Position numbers and translations under genes: made by a program | Shown here: positions 25,700 through 40,692 of the stretch, piece by piece | How positions within the stretch are numbered: position 1 is the first letter of the stretch | How the letters are laid out: each line of letters starts with the position of its first letter | Assembly (NCBI GenBank): GCA_947650365.1 | Contig: CANTAL010000127.1 | Location: 372,001 to 436,000, forward strand | Length of the DNA stretch: 64,000 bases | From: Chamaelirium japonicum | Taxonomy: Eukaryota; Streptophyta; Magnoliopsida; Liliales; Melanthiaceae | Reading direction: 5' to 3' | The notes under the pieces: model-generated | What the model saw: only the letters and a program-made list of their open reading frames with translations | What the model was told of the DNA's origin: nothing | The model's database searches: none

Positions 25700-26349
25700 G
25701 GATACATTCGAACGAATGAATTAGAATAGATCGTAGGAATGAATTAGAATGGATCATACGAATGAATTAGAAATGATCGTGCGAATGAATTAGAATAGAT
25801 TGTACGAATGAATTAGAATGGATACATTCGTGCGAATGAATTAGAATGGATCGTACGAATGAATTAGAATGAATCGTACGAATGAATTAGAATGGATCGT
25901 ACGAATGAATTAGAATGGATACATTCATGCGAATGAATTAGAATGGATCGTACGAATGAGTAAGAATGGATCGTACGAATGAAATAGAATGGATCGTACG
26001 AATGAATTAGAATGGATCGTGCTAATGAATTAGAATAGAGTAGAATGGATTAGAATGAATCGTACGAATGAATGAATCGTACGAATGAATTAGAATAGAT
26101 CGTACGATTGAATTAATTAGAATGAATTAGAATGGATTGCACGATCAATTCTAATTCATAGGAATGAATCGTACGATCATACGAATGAATTAGAATGGAT
26201 TCGTACGAATGAATTAGAATGAATCGTACGAATGAATTAGAATGGATACATTCGAACGAATGAATTAGAATAGATCGTAGGAATGAATTAGAATGGATCA
26301 TACGAATGAATTAGAATTGATCGTGCGAATGAAGTAGAATGGATCGTAC
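25700..26349 (-). repeat. Reverse block with type B patch, copy 2
   Basis: Equivalent of 9243-9892, with GAGTAAGAATGG and GTGCTAATG retained. Confidence 0.87.
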
Positions 26350-27547
26350 GATTCATTCGTACGATACATTCGTTCGTACAATCCATTCGTACGATCCATT
26401 CTAATTCATTCGTACGATCTATTCTAATTCATTCGTATGATCCATTCTAATTCATTCTAACAATCCATTCATTCGTATGATCCATTCTAATTCATTCCTA
26501 CGATCTATTCTAATCCACGAATTAACGTACGAATTGATCGTGCGAATGAATTAGAATTGATCGTACGAATAAATTAGAATTCCATTCTACGAATGAATTA
26601 GAATAGATCGTACGAATGAATTAAAATGGATATATTCGAATGAATTAGAATAGATCGTAGGAATGAATTAGGAATGAATTAGAACGAATTAGGAATGGAT
26701 CGTAGAATGGATTAGAATGGATTAGAATGAATCGTACGAATGAATTAGAATGGATCGTACGAATGAATTAGAATGAATCCTAGAATGATCATAGAATGAT
26801 ACGAATGAAGTAGAATGGATCGTACGAATTGGAATGGATCGTACGATTCTAATTCATTCGAATGAATCAGAATGGATCGTTCATTCACATGAATTAGAAT
26901 GGATTCTAATTAAAATGTATCCATTCTAATGAATTAGAAGAATGGATCTAATTCATTCTAATCCATTCGTACTATCATACGAATGAATTAGAATGAATTA
27001 GAATGGATCGTATGATCCATTCATATGATCTATTCATACGTATAAATGGATCCTACGAATGAATCGTTCGAATGGATTAGAATGAATGGATCATACGAAT
27101 GAATGGATCATTCGTATGAATTATAATGAATGAAGTAGAATTCGTACGAATGAACGAATTGATCGTACTAACGAATGGATTATAATGAATTACGAATGGA
27201 TTGTACTAATGAATTCGAATTCGATTCATTAGGACGAATCTACTTCGTACTAATGAAATAGAATGAATCGTATGATCCATTCTAATACGAATGAATTAAT
27301 TATAATGAATCGTACGAATGAATTGATCGAACGATTCATTCTAATTCATTCGTACGATCCATTCTAATTCATTCTAATTCATTCGTACGAATTAGGAATG
27401 ATCCATTCGTACGAATGAATTCATTCCTAATTAGATCGTACGAATTAATAGGATCCATTCTACGAATTAGAATGGATCGTAGAATGGATCGTAGAATGGA
27501 TCTAATTAATTCATTCGTTAGAATGAATTAGAATGGATCCTATTAGA
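26350..27547. repeat. Scrambled zone 2, copy 2
   Basis: Equivalent of 9893-11090 at a constant offset of 16457 bp over 1.2 kb. The lack of length change shows how recent the copy is. Confidence 0.9.
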
Positions 27548-28541
27548 ATGAATTAGAATGGATACATTCGAACGAATGAATTAGAATAGATCGTAGGAAT
27601 GAATTAGAATGGATCATACGAATGAATTAGAATTGATCGTGCGAATGAATTAGAATGGATTGTACGAATGAATTAGAATGGATACATTCGTGCGAATGAA
27701 GTAGAATGGATCGTACGAATGAATTAGAATGGATTGTACGAATGAATTAGAATGGATCATACGAATGAAGTAGAATGGATCGTATGAATGAATTAGAATG
27801 GATCGTACGAATGAATTAGAATGAATCGTACGAATGAATTAGAATGGATACATTCGAACGAATGAATTAGAATAGATCGTAGGAATGAATTAGAATGGAT
27901 CATACGAATGAATTAGAAATGATCCATTCTAATTCATTCATACGATTCATTCGTACGATCCATTCTGATTCATTCGTATGATCCATTCTACTTCATTCGC
28001 ACGAATGTATCCATTCTAATTCATTCGTACAATCCATTATAATTCATTCGCACGATCAATTCTAATTCATTCGTATGATCCATTCTAATTCATTCGTACG
28101 ATCTATTCTAATTCATTCGTATGATCCATTCTAATCCAATCGTACGATCTATTCAGAATAGATCGTACGATTCATTCTAATTCATTCGTACGATCCATTC
28201 TAATTCATTCGTACAATCCATTCTAATCCAATCGTACGAATTCATTCGCATTAGAATTGATCAATTCATTCGTACGATCCATTCGTACAATCTATTCATT
28301 CGTACGAATCCATTCTAATTCTAATTCATTAGAATGAATCATACGAATGAATTAGAATGGATACATTCGAATGAATGAATTAGAATGGATCGTACGAATG
28401 AATTAGAATGGATCGTACGAATGAATTAGAATGAATCGTACGAATGAATTAGAATGGATACATTCGTGCGAATGAAGTAGAATGGATCGTACGAATGAAT
28501 TAGAATGGATCGTACGAACGAATGAATTAGAATAGATCGTA
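27548..28541. repeat. Reverse, forward, scrambled, reverse blocks, copy 2
   Basis: Equivalent of 11091-12084: reverse to 27920, forward to about 28127, scrambled with the 35-bp palindrome to about 28332, reverse to 28541. Confidence 0.87.
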
Positions 28542-31396
28542 CAATCCATTCTAATTCATTCGCACGATCAATTCTAATTCATTCGTATGATCCATTCTAA
28601 TTCATTCCTATGATCAATTCTAATTCATTCGTATGATCCATTCTAATTCATTCGTATGATCCATTCTAATTCATTCCTATGATCTATTCTAATTCATTCG
28701 TTCGAATGTATCCATTCTAATTCATTCGTATGATTCATTCTAATTCATTCGTACGATCCATTCTAATTCATTCGTACGATCCATTCTACTTCATTCTCAC
28801 GAATATATCCATTCTAATTCATTCGTACAATCCATTCTAATTCATTCGCACGATCAATTCTAATTCATTCGTATGATCCATTCTAATTCATTCCTACGAT
28901 CTATTCTAATTCATTCGTACAATCCATTCTAATTCATTCGCACGATCAATTCTAATTCATTCGTATGATCCATTCTAATTCATTCCTACAATCTATTCTA
29001 ATTCATTCGTTTGAATGTATCCATTCTAATTCATTCTTACGATTCATTCTAATTCATTCGTACGATCCATTCTAATTCATTCGTACGATCCATTCTACTT
29101 CATTCGCACGAATGTATCCATTCTAATTCATTCGTACAATCCATTCTAATTCATTCGCACGATCAATTCTAATTCATTCGTATGATCCATTCTAATTCAT
29201 TCCTACGATCTATTCTAATTCATTCGTTCGAATGTATCCATTCTAATTCATTCGTACGATTCATTCCAATTCATTCGTACGATCCATTCTAATTCATTCG
29301 TACGATCCATTCTACTTCATTCGCACGAATGTATCCATTCTAATTCATTCGTACAGACCATTCTAATTCATTCGCACGAATATATCCATTCTAATGCATT
29401 CGTACGATCCACCCTAATTCCTTCGTATGATCCATTCTAATTCATTCGGACGAATGTATCCATTGTAATTCATTCGTACGATTCATTCGAATTCATTTAT
29501 ACGATCTATTCTAATTCATTCATACGATCCATTCTAATTCATTCGCACGAATGTATTCATTCGGACAATCTATTCTAATTAATTCGTACGATCCATTCTA
29601 ATTCATTAGCACGATCATTCTAATTCATTCGTACGATCCATTCTATTTCATTTGTATGATCCATTCTTACTCATTCGTACGATCCATTCTAATTCATTCG
29701 CACGAATGTATCAATTCTAATTCAGTCATACGATCCATTCTAATTCATTCGCACGATCCATTCTAATTCATTTATACGATCCATTCTAATTCATTCGTAC
29801 GATCCATTCGGATTCATTCGTACGATCCATTCTAATTCATTCGTACGATCCATTCTACTTAATTCGCACGAATGTATCCATTCTAATTCATTCGTACAAT
29901 CCATTCTAATTCATTCGCATGATCAATTCTAATTCATTCGTATGATCCATTCTAATTCATTCCTACGATCTATTCTAATTCATTCGTTCGAATGTATCCA
30001 TTCTAATTCATTCGTACGATCCATTCTAATTCATTCGTACGATCCATTCTACTTCATTCGCACGAATGTATCCATTCTAATTCATTCGTACAATCCATTC
30101 TAATTCATTCGCACGATCAATTCTAATTCATTCGTATGATCCATTCTAATTCATTCCTACGATCTATTCTAATTTATTCGTTCGAATGTATCGATTCTAA
30201 TTCATTCGTACGATTCATTCTAATTCATTCGTACGATCCATTCTAATTCATTCGTACGATCCATTCTACTTCATTCGCACGAATGTATCCATTCTAATTC
30301 ATTCGTACAATCCATTCTAATTCATTCGCACGATCAATTCTAATCCATTCGTACGATCCATTCTAATTCATTCGTATGATCCATTCTACTTCATTCGCAC
30401 GAATGTATCGATTCTAATTCATTCGTACAATCCATTCTAATTCATTCGCACGATCAATTATAATTCATTCGTATGATCCATTCTACTTCATTCGTATGAT
30501 TCATTCTAATTCATTCGTACAATCCATTCTAATTCATTCGCACGATCAATTCTAATTCATTCGTATGATCCATTCTAAATCATTCCTACGATCTATTCTA
30601 ATTCATTCGTTCGAATGTATCCATTCTAATTCATTCGTACGATTCATTGATCCATTCTAATTCATTCGTACGATCCATTCTACTTCATTCGCACGAATGT
30701 ATCCATTCAAATTCATTCGTACAATCCATTCTAATTCATTCGCACGATCAATTCTAATTCATTCGTATGATCCATTCTAATTCATTCCTACGATCAATTC
30801 TAATTCATTCGTTCGAATGTATCCATTCTAATTCATTCGTACGATCCATTCTAATTCATTCGTACGATCCATTCAACTTCATTCGCACGAACCGTCTATT
30901 TGAACCGTTAATTTAAATAACACATTTGACGCCCTTATAAGTTTCCGAATTTGCTGATCCATTCTAATTCATTCGTACGATCCATTCTAATTCATTCGCA
31001 CAAATGTATCCATTCTAATTCATTCGCTTGAATATATCCATTTTAATTCATTCGTACGATCCATTCTGATTTATTCGCACGATCAATTCTAATTCATTCG
31101 TATGATCCATTCCAATTTATCCATTCTAATGCATTCGTACGATCCACCCTAATTCCTTCGTATGATCCATTCTAATTCATTCGGACGAATGTATCCATTG
31201 TAATTCATTCGTACGAGCCATTCGAATTCATTCATACGATCCATTCTAATTCATTCATACGATCCATTCTAATTCATTCGCACGAATGTATTCATTCGGA
31301 CAATCTATTCTAATTTATTCGTACGATCCATTCTAATTCATTAGCACGATCTATTCTAATTCATTCGTTCGAATGTTTCCATTCTACTTCATTCGC
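28542..31396 (+). repeat. Long forward block with type B and island, copy 2
   Basis: Equivalent of 12085-14940. Type B is at 29351-29797 and 31116-31356, and the island at 30892-30955. One base is missing at GCACGATCATTC (about 29609) compared with copy 1. Confidence 0.9.
30892..30955. other. 64-bp non-satellite island, copy 2
   Basis: This is identical base for base to the island at 14436-14499 and lies 16456 bp downstream, as expected for the segmental duplication. It therefore represents one insertion that was duplicated, not two independent events. Confidence 0.93.
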
Positions 31397-32483
31397 ATGA
31401 ATGAATTAGAATGGATTGGACGAATGAATTAGAATGGATACATTCGAACGAATGAATTAGAATGGATCATACGAATGAATTAGAATGGATACATACGAAT
31501 GAATTAGAATTGATCGTAGGAATGAATTAGAATGGATTGTACGAATGAATTAGAATGGATACATTCGTGCGAATGAAGTAGAATGGATCGTACGAATGAA
31601 TTAGAATAGATCGTACAAATGAATTAGAATGGATACATTCGAACGAATGAATTAGAATAGATCGTAGGAATGAATTAGAATGGATCATACGAATGAATTA
31701 GAATTGATCGTGCGAATGAATTAGAATGGATTGTACGAATGAATTAGAATGGATACATTCGTGCGAATGAAGTAGAATGGATCGTACGAATGAATTAGAA
31801 TGGATCGTACGAATGAATCAGAATGGATCGTACGAATGAATTAGAATGAATCGTACGAATGAATTAGAATGGAAACATTTGAACGAATGAATTAGAATAG
31901 ATCATAGGAATAAATTAGAATGGATCATACGAATGAATTAGAATTGATCGTGCGAATGAATTAGAATGGATTGTACGAATGAATTAGAATGGATACATTC
32001 GTGCGAATGAAGTAGAATGGATCGTACGAATGAATTAGAATGGATCGTACGAATGAATTAGAATGAATTAGAATGGATACATTCGTGCGAATGAAGTAGA
32101 ATGGATCGTACGAATGAATTAGAATGGATCGTACGAATGAATTAGAATGAATTAGAATGGATACATTCGTGCGAATGAAGTAGAATGGATCGTACGAATG
32201 AATTAGAATGGATCGTACGAATGAATCAGAATGAATCGTACGAATGAATTAGAATGGATACATTCGAACGAATGAATTAGAATAGATCGTAGGAATGAAT
32301 TAGAATGGATCATACGAATGAATTAGAATTGATCTTGCGAATGAATTAGAATGGATTGCACGAATAAATTAGAATGGATACATTCGTGCGAATGAAGTAG
32401 AATGGATCGTACGAATGAATCAGAATGGATCGTACGAATGAATTAGAATGAATCGTACGAATGAATTAGAATGGAAACATTCG
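31397..32483 (-). repeat. Reverse HOR block, copy 2, expanded
   Basis: Equivalent of 14941-15787 but 240 bp longer. The extra part (about 31757-31996) is one HOR plus one 23-mer, carrying private variants AAACATTTGAACG and ATCATAGGAATAAATTAG. Confidence 0.88.
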
Positions 32484-34426
32484 TACGATCCATTCTAATT
32501 CATTCCTACGATCTATTCTAATTCATTCGCACGATTCATTCTAATTCATTCGTATAATCCATTCTAATCCATTCTAATTCATTCTAATTCATTCGTATGA
32601 TCAATTCTAATACATTCGTACGATCCATTCTAATTCATTCCTACGATCTATTCTAATTCATTCGTACGATTCATTCTAATTCATTCCTATGATCTATTCT
32701 AATTCATTCGTTCGAATGTATTAGAATTGATCATACGAATGAATTAGAATGGATACATTCGAACGAATGAATTAGAATAGATCGTAGGAATGAATTAGAA
32801 TGAATCGTACGAATGAATTAGAATGGATACATTCGAACGAATGAATTAGAATAGATCGTAGGAATGAATTAGAATGGATCGTACGAATGAATTAGAATGG
32901 AATGTATCCATTCTACTTCATTCGCTCGAATGTATCCATTCTAATTCTTTCGTACAATCCATTCTAATTCATTCGCACGATCAATTCTAATTCATTCGTA
33001 TGATCCATTCTAATTCATTCCTACGATCTATTCTAATTCATTCGTTCGAATATATCCATTATAATTCATTCATACGATCTATTCTAATTCATTCGTACGA
33101 TCCATTCTACTTCATTCGCACGAATGTATCCATTCTAATTCATTCCTACAATCCATTCTAATTCATTCGTATGATCCATTCTAATTCATTCCTACGATCT
33201 ATTCAAATTTATTCGTTCGAATGTATCCATTCTAATTCATTCGTATGATTCATTCTAATTCATTCGTACGATCCATTCTAATTCATTCGTATGATCCATT
33301 CTACTTCATTCGCACGAATGTATCCATTCTAATTCATTCGTGCAATCCATTCTAATTCATTCGCACGATCAATTCTAATTCATTCGTATGACCCATTCTA
33401 ATTCATTCATACGATCTATTCTTATTCATTCGTTCGATCTATTCTACTTCATTCGCATGAATGTATCCATTCTAATTCATTCGTACGATCCATTCTAATT
33501 CATTCGTACGATCCATTCTAATTCATTCGTACGATTCATTCGAATATATCCATTCTAATTCATTCGTACGATCCATTCTAATTCATTCCTATGATCTATT
33601 CTAATTCATTCGTTCGAATGTATCCATTCTAATTCATTCGTACGATCCATTCTAATTCATTCGTACGATCCATTCTACTTCATTCGCACGAATGTATCCA
33701 TTCTAATTCATTCGTACAATCCATTCTAATTCATTCGCACGATCAATTCTAATTCATTCGTATGATCCATTCTAATTCATTCCTACGATCTATTCTAATT
33801 CATTCGTTCGAATGTTTCCATTCTAATTCATTCGTACGATTCATTCTAATTCATTCGTACGATCCATTCTAATTCATTCGTACGATCCATTCTAATTCAT
33901 TCGCACGAAGGTATCCATTCTAATTCATTTGTACGATCCATTCTACTTCATTCGCATGAATGTATCCATTCTAATTCATTCGTACAATCCATTCTAATTC
34001 ATTCGCACGATCAATTCTAATTCATTCGTATGATCCATTCTAATTCATTCCTACGATCTATTCTAATTCATTCGTTCGAATGTTTCCATTCTAATTCATT
34101 CGTACGATTCATTCTAATTCATTCGTACGATCCATTCTGATTCATTCGTACGATCCATTCTAATTCATTCGTACGATCCATTCTACTTCATTCGCACGAA
34201 TGGATCCATTCTAATTCATTCGTACAATCCATTCTAATTCATTCGTACGATTCATTCTAATTCATTCCTACGATCTATTCTAATTCATTCGTTTGAATGT
34301 TTCCATTCTAATTCATTCGTACGATTTATTCTAATTCATTCGTATGATCCATTCTAATTCATTCGTACGATCCATTCTACTTCATTCGCACGAATGTATC
34401 CATTCTAATTCATTCGTACGATTCAT
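32484..34426. repeat. Forward, short reverse, forward blocks, copy 2
   Basis: Forward 32484-32719, reverse 32720-32900, forward 32901-34426, at an offset of 16696 bp from copy 1. Confidence 0.88.
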
Positions 34427-35176
34427 ACAAATGAATTAGAAAGGTTACATTCGTGAGAATGAATTAGAATGGATCGTGCGAATGAATGAGAATTGATCAT
34501 ACGGATGAATTAGAATGGATCGTACGAATGAATTAGATTGCATCGTACGATCCATTCTAATTCATTCGTACGATTCATTCTAATTCATTCGTACGATCCA
34601 TTCTAATTCATTTGTACGATCCATTCTAATTAGAAATGATCTATTCTAATTCATTCTAATTCATTCGTACAATCCATTCGTGTGAATTAGAATGGATACA
34701 TTCAAACGAATGAATACGATCGTACGAACGAATGGATCGTGCGAATTCATTAGAATGAATTAGAATTAGAATTAGAATTGATCGTTACGAATGAATTAGA
34801 ATGAATTAGAATTAGAATGGATCGTACGAACGAATGATCCATTCTAATTCATTCATATGATTCATTCGTACGATCCATTCTACGAATGAACGAATGAATT
34901 AGAATTGATCGTGCGAATGAATTCGTATGATTCATTCGTTCGTACGATCTAATTCATTAGAATGGATCATTTGTATTGATCATGCTAATGAATTAGAATG
35001 GATCGTACGAATGGATTAGAATGAATCCATTCTAATTAGAATCCTAATCCATTCTACGTATGAATTGATTCATTCTAATTCGAATGAATTGATTGATGAA
35101 TGAATATATCCTACGAATTCATACGTACGATCCATTCTAATTGAATTAGAATGGATCCATTCGTTCAATCCATTCA
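34427..35176. repeat. Short reverse run and scrambled zone 4, copy 2
   Basis: Equivalent of 17731-18480, with only scattered substitutions such as TTCAAACG for TTCGAACG near 34702. Confidence 0.86.
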
Positions 35177-37225
35177 TTCGAATGAATTAGAATGGATTGT
35201 ACGAATGAATTAGAATGGATACATTCGTGCGAATTAGAATAGATCAATTCCTATGATCCTAGAATGGATCGTACGAATGAATTAGAATGGATACATTCGT
35301 GCGAATGAAGTAGAATGAATCAGAATGGATCGTACGAATGAATTAGAATGAATTAGAATGGATACATTCGAACGAATGAATTAACGAATGAATTAACGAA
35401 TGAATTAGAATAGATCGTAGGAATGAATTAGAATGGATCGTACGAATGAATTAGATTGGAATGTATCCATTCTACTTCATTCGCTCGAATGTATCCATTC
35501 TAATTCATTCGTACAATCCATTCTAATTCATTCGCACGATCAATTCTAATTCATTCGTATGATCCATTCTAAGTCATTCCTACGATCTATTCTAATTCAT
35601 TCGTTCGAATGTATCCATTCTAATTCATTCGTACGATCTATTCTAATTCATTCGTACGATCCATTCTACTTCATTCGCACGAATGTATCCATTCTAATTC
35701 ATTCGTACAATCCATTCTAATTCATTCGCACGATCAATTCTAATTCATTCGTATGATCCATTCTAATTCATTCCTACGATCTATTCTAATTCATTCGTTC
35801 GAATGTATTAGAATTGATCATACGAATGAATTAGAATGGATCATTCTTACGATCCATTCTGATTCATTCGTACGATCCATTCTACTTCATTCGCACGAAT
35901 GTATCCATTCTAATTCATTCGTACGAATGAATTAGAATGGATCGTACGAATGAATTAGAATGGATACATTCGAACGAATGAATTAGAATAGATCGTAGGA
36001 ATGAATTAGAATGGATCATACGAATGAAGTAGAATGGATCGTACGAATGAATTAGAATGGATCATACGAATGAATTAGAATGAATCGTACGAATGAATTA
36101 GAATGGAAACATTCGAACGAATGAATTAGAATAGATCGTAGGAATGAATTAGAATGAATCGTACGAATGAATTAGAATGGATTGTACGAATGAATTAGAA
36201 TGGATCCATTCCTGCGAATGAAGTAGAATGGATCGTACGAATGAATTAGAATGGATACATTCGAATAGATCGTACGAATGAATTAGAATGGATCGTACGA
36301 ATGAATTAGAATGGATCGTACGAATAAATTAGAATGGATCGTACGAATGAATTAGAATGGATACATTCGTGTGAATGAAGTAGAATGGATCGAACGAATG
36401 AATTAGAATAGATCGTAGGAATGAATTAGAATGGATCATACGAATGAATTAGATTTGATCGTGCGAATGAATTAGAATGGATTGTACAAATGAATTAGAA
36501 TGGATACATTCGTGCGAATGAAGTAGAATGGATCGTACGAATGAATTAGAATGGATACATTCGTGCGAATGAAGTAGAATGGATCGTACGAATGAATTAG
36601 AATGGATCTCGTACGAATGAATTAGAATGATGGAAACATTCGAACGAATGAATTAGAATAGATCGTAGGAATGAATTAGAATGGATCATACGAATGAATT
36701 AGAATTGATCGTGCGAATGAATTAGAATGGATTGTACGAATGAATTAGAATGGATACATTCGTGAGAATGAAGTAGAATGGATCGTACGAATGAATTAGA
36801 ATGGATCATACGAATAAATTAGAATGAATCATACGAATGAATTAGAATGGATACATTCGAACGAATGAATTAGAATAGATCGTAGGAATGAATTAGAATG
36901 GATCATACGAATGAATTAGAATTGATCGTGCGAATGAATTAGAATGGATCGTACGAATGAATTAGAATGGATCGTACGAATGAATTAGAATGGATCGTAC
37001 GAATGAATTAGAATGGATTGTACGAATGAATTAGAATGGATACATTCATGCGAATGAATTAGAATGGATCGTACGAATGAGTAAGAATGGATCGTACAAA
37101 TGAAATAGAATGGATCGTACGAATGAATTAGAATGGATCGTGCTAATGAATTAGAATGGATCGTACGAATGACTTAGAATAGATTGTGCGAATGAATTAG
37201 AATGGATCGTACGAATGAATTAGAA
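35177..37225 (-). repeat. Mainly reverse block closing copy 2
   Basis: Reverse monomers with a forward block at about 35460-35808 and an extra forward insert near 35841-35925. Regular reverse HOR follows. Copy 2 homology fades near 36950. At 37041-37195 there is a reverse type B patch (GAGTAAGAATGG, ACAAATGAAATAG, GTGCTAATG). Confidence 0.85.
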
Positions 37226-38190
37226 TGTATCCATTCTAATTCATTCGTACAATCCATTATAATTCATTCGCACGATCAATTCTAATTCATTCGTATGATC
37301 CATTCTAATTCATTCGTACGATCCATTCTAATTCATTCGTACGATCCATTCTACTTCATTCGCACGAATGTATCCATTCTAATTCATTCCTACGATCTAT
37401 TCTAAGTCATTAGTTCGAATGTATCCATTCTAATTCATTCGTACGATCCATTCTAATTCTTTCCTACGATCTATTCTAATTTATTCGTTCGAATATATCC
37501 ATTCTAATTCATTCGTATGATCCATTCTAATTCATTCCTACGATCTATTCTAATTCATTCGTTCGAATGTATCCAATAAATTAGAATGGATCATACGAAT
37601 GAATTAGAATTGGATCATACGAATGAATTAGAATTGATCGTGCGAATGAATTAGAATGGATTGTACGAATGAATTAGAATGGATACATTCGTGCGAATAA
37701 ATTAGAATGGATCGTACGAATGAATTAGAATGGATCATACGAATGAATTAGAATGGATCGTACGAATGAATTAGAATGGATCGTACGAATGAATTAGAAT
37801 GGATCATACGAATGAATTAGAATTGATCGTACGAATGAATTAGAATGGATCGTACGAATGAATTAGAATGGATACATTCGTGCGAATGAAGTGGAATGGA
37901 TCGTACGAATGAATTAGAATGTATCGTACGAATGAATTGAATGAATTAGAATAGATCGTAGGAATGAATTAGAATGGATCATACGAATGAATTAGAATTG
38001 ATCGTGCGAATGAATTAGAATGGATTGTACGAATAAATTAGAACGGATACATTCGTGCGAATGAAGTAGAATGGATCGTGCGAATGAATTAGAATGGATT
38101 GCACGAATGAATTAGAATGGATCGTGCGAATGAATTAGAATGGATTGTACGGATGAATTAGAATGGATTGTACGAATGAATTAGAATGGA
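37226..38190. repeat. Forward block then reverse block
   Basis: Forward 37226-37574 opens inside a 28-mer (TTAGAATGTATCC) and closes at GTATCCAATAAATTAG. Reverse 37575-38190 follows, rich in plain GGATCGTACG monomers and less HOR-like. Confidence 0.86.
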
Positions 38191-39616
38191 ATGTATCCAT
38201 TCTACTTCATTCGCACGAATGTATCCATTCTAATTCATTCGTACAATCCATTTTAATTCATTCGCACGATCAATTCTAATTCATTCGTATGATCCATTGT
38301 AATTCATTCCTATGATCTATTCTAATTCATTCGTTCGAATGTATTAGAATTGATCATACGAATGAATTAGAATGGATACATTCGAACGAATGAATTAGAA
38401 TAGATCGTAGGAATGAATTAGAATGAATCGTACGAATGAATTAGAATGGATACATTCGAACGAATGAATTAGAATAGATCGTAGGAATGAATTAGAATGG
38501 ATCGTACGAATGAATTAGAATGGAATGTATCCATTCTACTTCATTCGCTCAAATGTATCCATTCTAATTCATTCGTACAATCCATTCTAACTCATTCGCA
38601 TGATCAATTCTAATTCATTCGTATGATCCATTCTAATTCATTCCTACGATCTATTCTAATTCATTCGTTCGAATGCATCCATTCTAATTCATTCGTACGA
38701 TCCATTCTACTTCATTCGCACGAATGTATCCATTCTAATTCATTCGTACAATCCATTCTAATTCATTCATATGATCCATTCTAATTCATTCCTACGATCT
38801 ATTCTAATTCATTCGTTCGAATGTATCCATTCTAATTCATTCGTACGATTCATTCTAATTCATTCCTACGATCTATTCTAATTCATTCGTTCGAATGTAT
38901 CCATTCTAATTCATTCGTATGATCAATTCTAATTCATTCGTATGATCCATTCTAATTCATTCGCACGAATGTATCCATTCTAATTTATTCGTACAATCCA
39001 TTCTAATTCATTCGCACGATCAATTCTAATTCATTCGTATGATCCATTCTAATTCATTCCTACGATCTATTCTAATTCATTCGTTCGAATGTTTCCATTC
39101 TAATTCATTCGTACGATTAGAATGGATTGTACGAATGAATTAGAATGGATACATTCGAACGAATGAATTAGAATAGATTGTAGGAATGAATTAGAATGGA
39201 TCATACGAATGAATTAGAATTGATCGTGCGAATAAATTAGAATGGATTGTACGAATGAATTAGAATGGATTGTACGAATGAATTAGAATGGATACATTCG
39301 TGCAAATGAAGTAGAATGGATCGTACGAATGAATTAGAATGGATCGTGCGAATGAATTAGAATAGATCGTACGAATAAATTAGAATTGATACATTCGTGC
39401 GAATGAATTAGAATTGATCGTGCGAATGAATTAGAATGGATCGTACGAATGAATTATAATGGATACATTCGTGCGAATGAAGTAGAATGGATCGTACGAA
39501 TGAATTAGAATGGATCAAACGAATGAATTAGAATTGATCGTGCGAATGAATTAAAATGGATTATACGAAGGAATTAGAATGGATACATTCGTGCGAATGA
39601 AGTAGAATGGATCGTA
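38191..39616. repeat. Four alternating blocks
   Basis: Forward 38191-38344, reverse 38345-38523, forward 38524-39116, reverse 39117-39616. The last joint is CGTACGTGCAATCC, as at 1171 and 3015. Confidence 0.86.
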
Positions 39617-40692
39617 CGTGCAATCCATTCTAATTCATTCGCACGATCAATTCTAATTCATTCGTATGATCCATTCTAATTCATTCCTATGATCTATTCT
39701 AATACATTCGTTCGAATGTATCCATTCTAATTCATTCGTACGATTCATTCTAATTCATTCGTACGATCCATTCTAATTCATTCGTATGATCCATTCTGAT
39801 TCATTCGTACGATCCATTCTAATTCATTCGTACGATCCATTCTACTTCATTCGCACGAATGTAGCCATTCTAATTCATTCGTGCAATCCATTCAAATTCA
39901 TTCGCACTATCCAGATCTATTCTAATTCATTCGCACGAATGTATCCATTCTAATTCATTCGCACGATCAATTCTAATTCATTCGTATGATCCATTCTAAT
40001 TCATTCCTACGATCTATTCTAATTCATTCGTTCGAATGTATCCATTCTAATTCATTCGTATGATTCATTCTAATTCATTCGTATGATCCATTCTAATTCA
40101 TTCGTACGTTCCATTCTAATTCATTCCTACGAACTATTCTAATTCATTCGTTCGAATGTTTCCATTCTAATTCATTCGTACGATTCATTCTAATTCATTC
40201 GTACGATCCATTCTGATTCATTCGTACGATCCATTCTAATTCATTCGTACGATTTATTCTAATTTATTCGTACGATCCATTCTAATTCATTCGTACGATC
40301 CATTCTACTTCATTCGCTCGAATGTATCCATTCTAATTCATTCGTGCAATCCATTCTAATTCATTCGCACGATCAATTCTAATTCATTCGTATGATCCAT
40401 TCTAATTCATTCCTCATTCTAATTCATTCGTACAATCCATTCTAATTCATTCGCGCGATCAATTCTAATTCATTCGTATGATCCATTCTAATTCATTCCT
40501 ACGATCTATTCTAATTTATTCGTTCGAATGTATCCATTCTAATTCATTCGTACGATTCATTCTAATTCATTCGTACGATTCATTCTAATTCAGTCGTATG
40601 ATCCATTCTACTTCATTCGCACGAATGTATCCATTCTAATTCATTCGTGCAATCCATTCTAATTCAATCGCACGATCAATTCTAATTCATTC
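39617..40692 (+). repeat. Forward block
   Basis: Forward HOR with truncations such as CACTATCCAGATCTATTC (about 39905) and CATTCCTCATTCTAATTC (about 40410). It ends with a fold-back TTCATTCGAATGAATTAG. Confidence 0.87.

Larger units (their letters stand above)
20249..36950. repeat. 16.7-kb segmental duplication, copy 2
   Basis: This copy abuts copy 1 directly at 20248/20249 in head-to-tail order. By eye, only about half a dozen substitutions separate the first 2 kb of the two copies (for example G4217 against A20651). Larger differences are an extra 23-mer near 24150, about 240 bp (217+23) gained near 31800, 12 bp gained near 35390, 124 bp gained near 35841-35964, and 97 bp (3 x 23 + 28) lost near 36470. 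The right end is blurred because it falls in regular reverse HOR. Confidence 0.92.

Noticed and set aside
3815-36950. Duplication as a pure assembly error
   Set aside because: The copies differ by substitutions and by several monomer-length indels, which a simple assembly duplication would not make. It still needs spanning reads to be certain.
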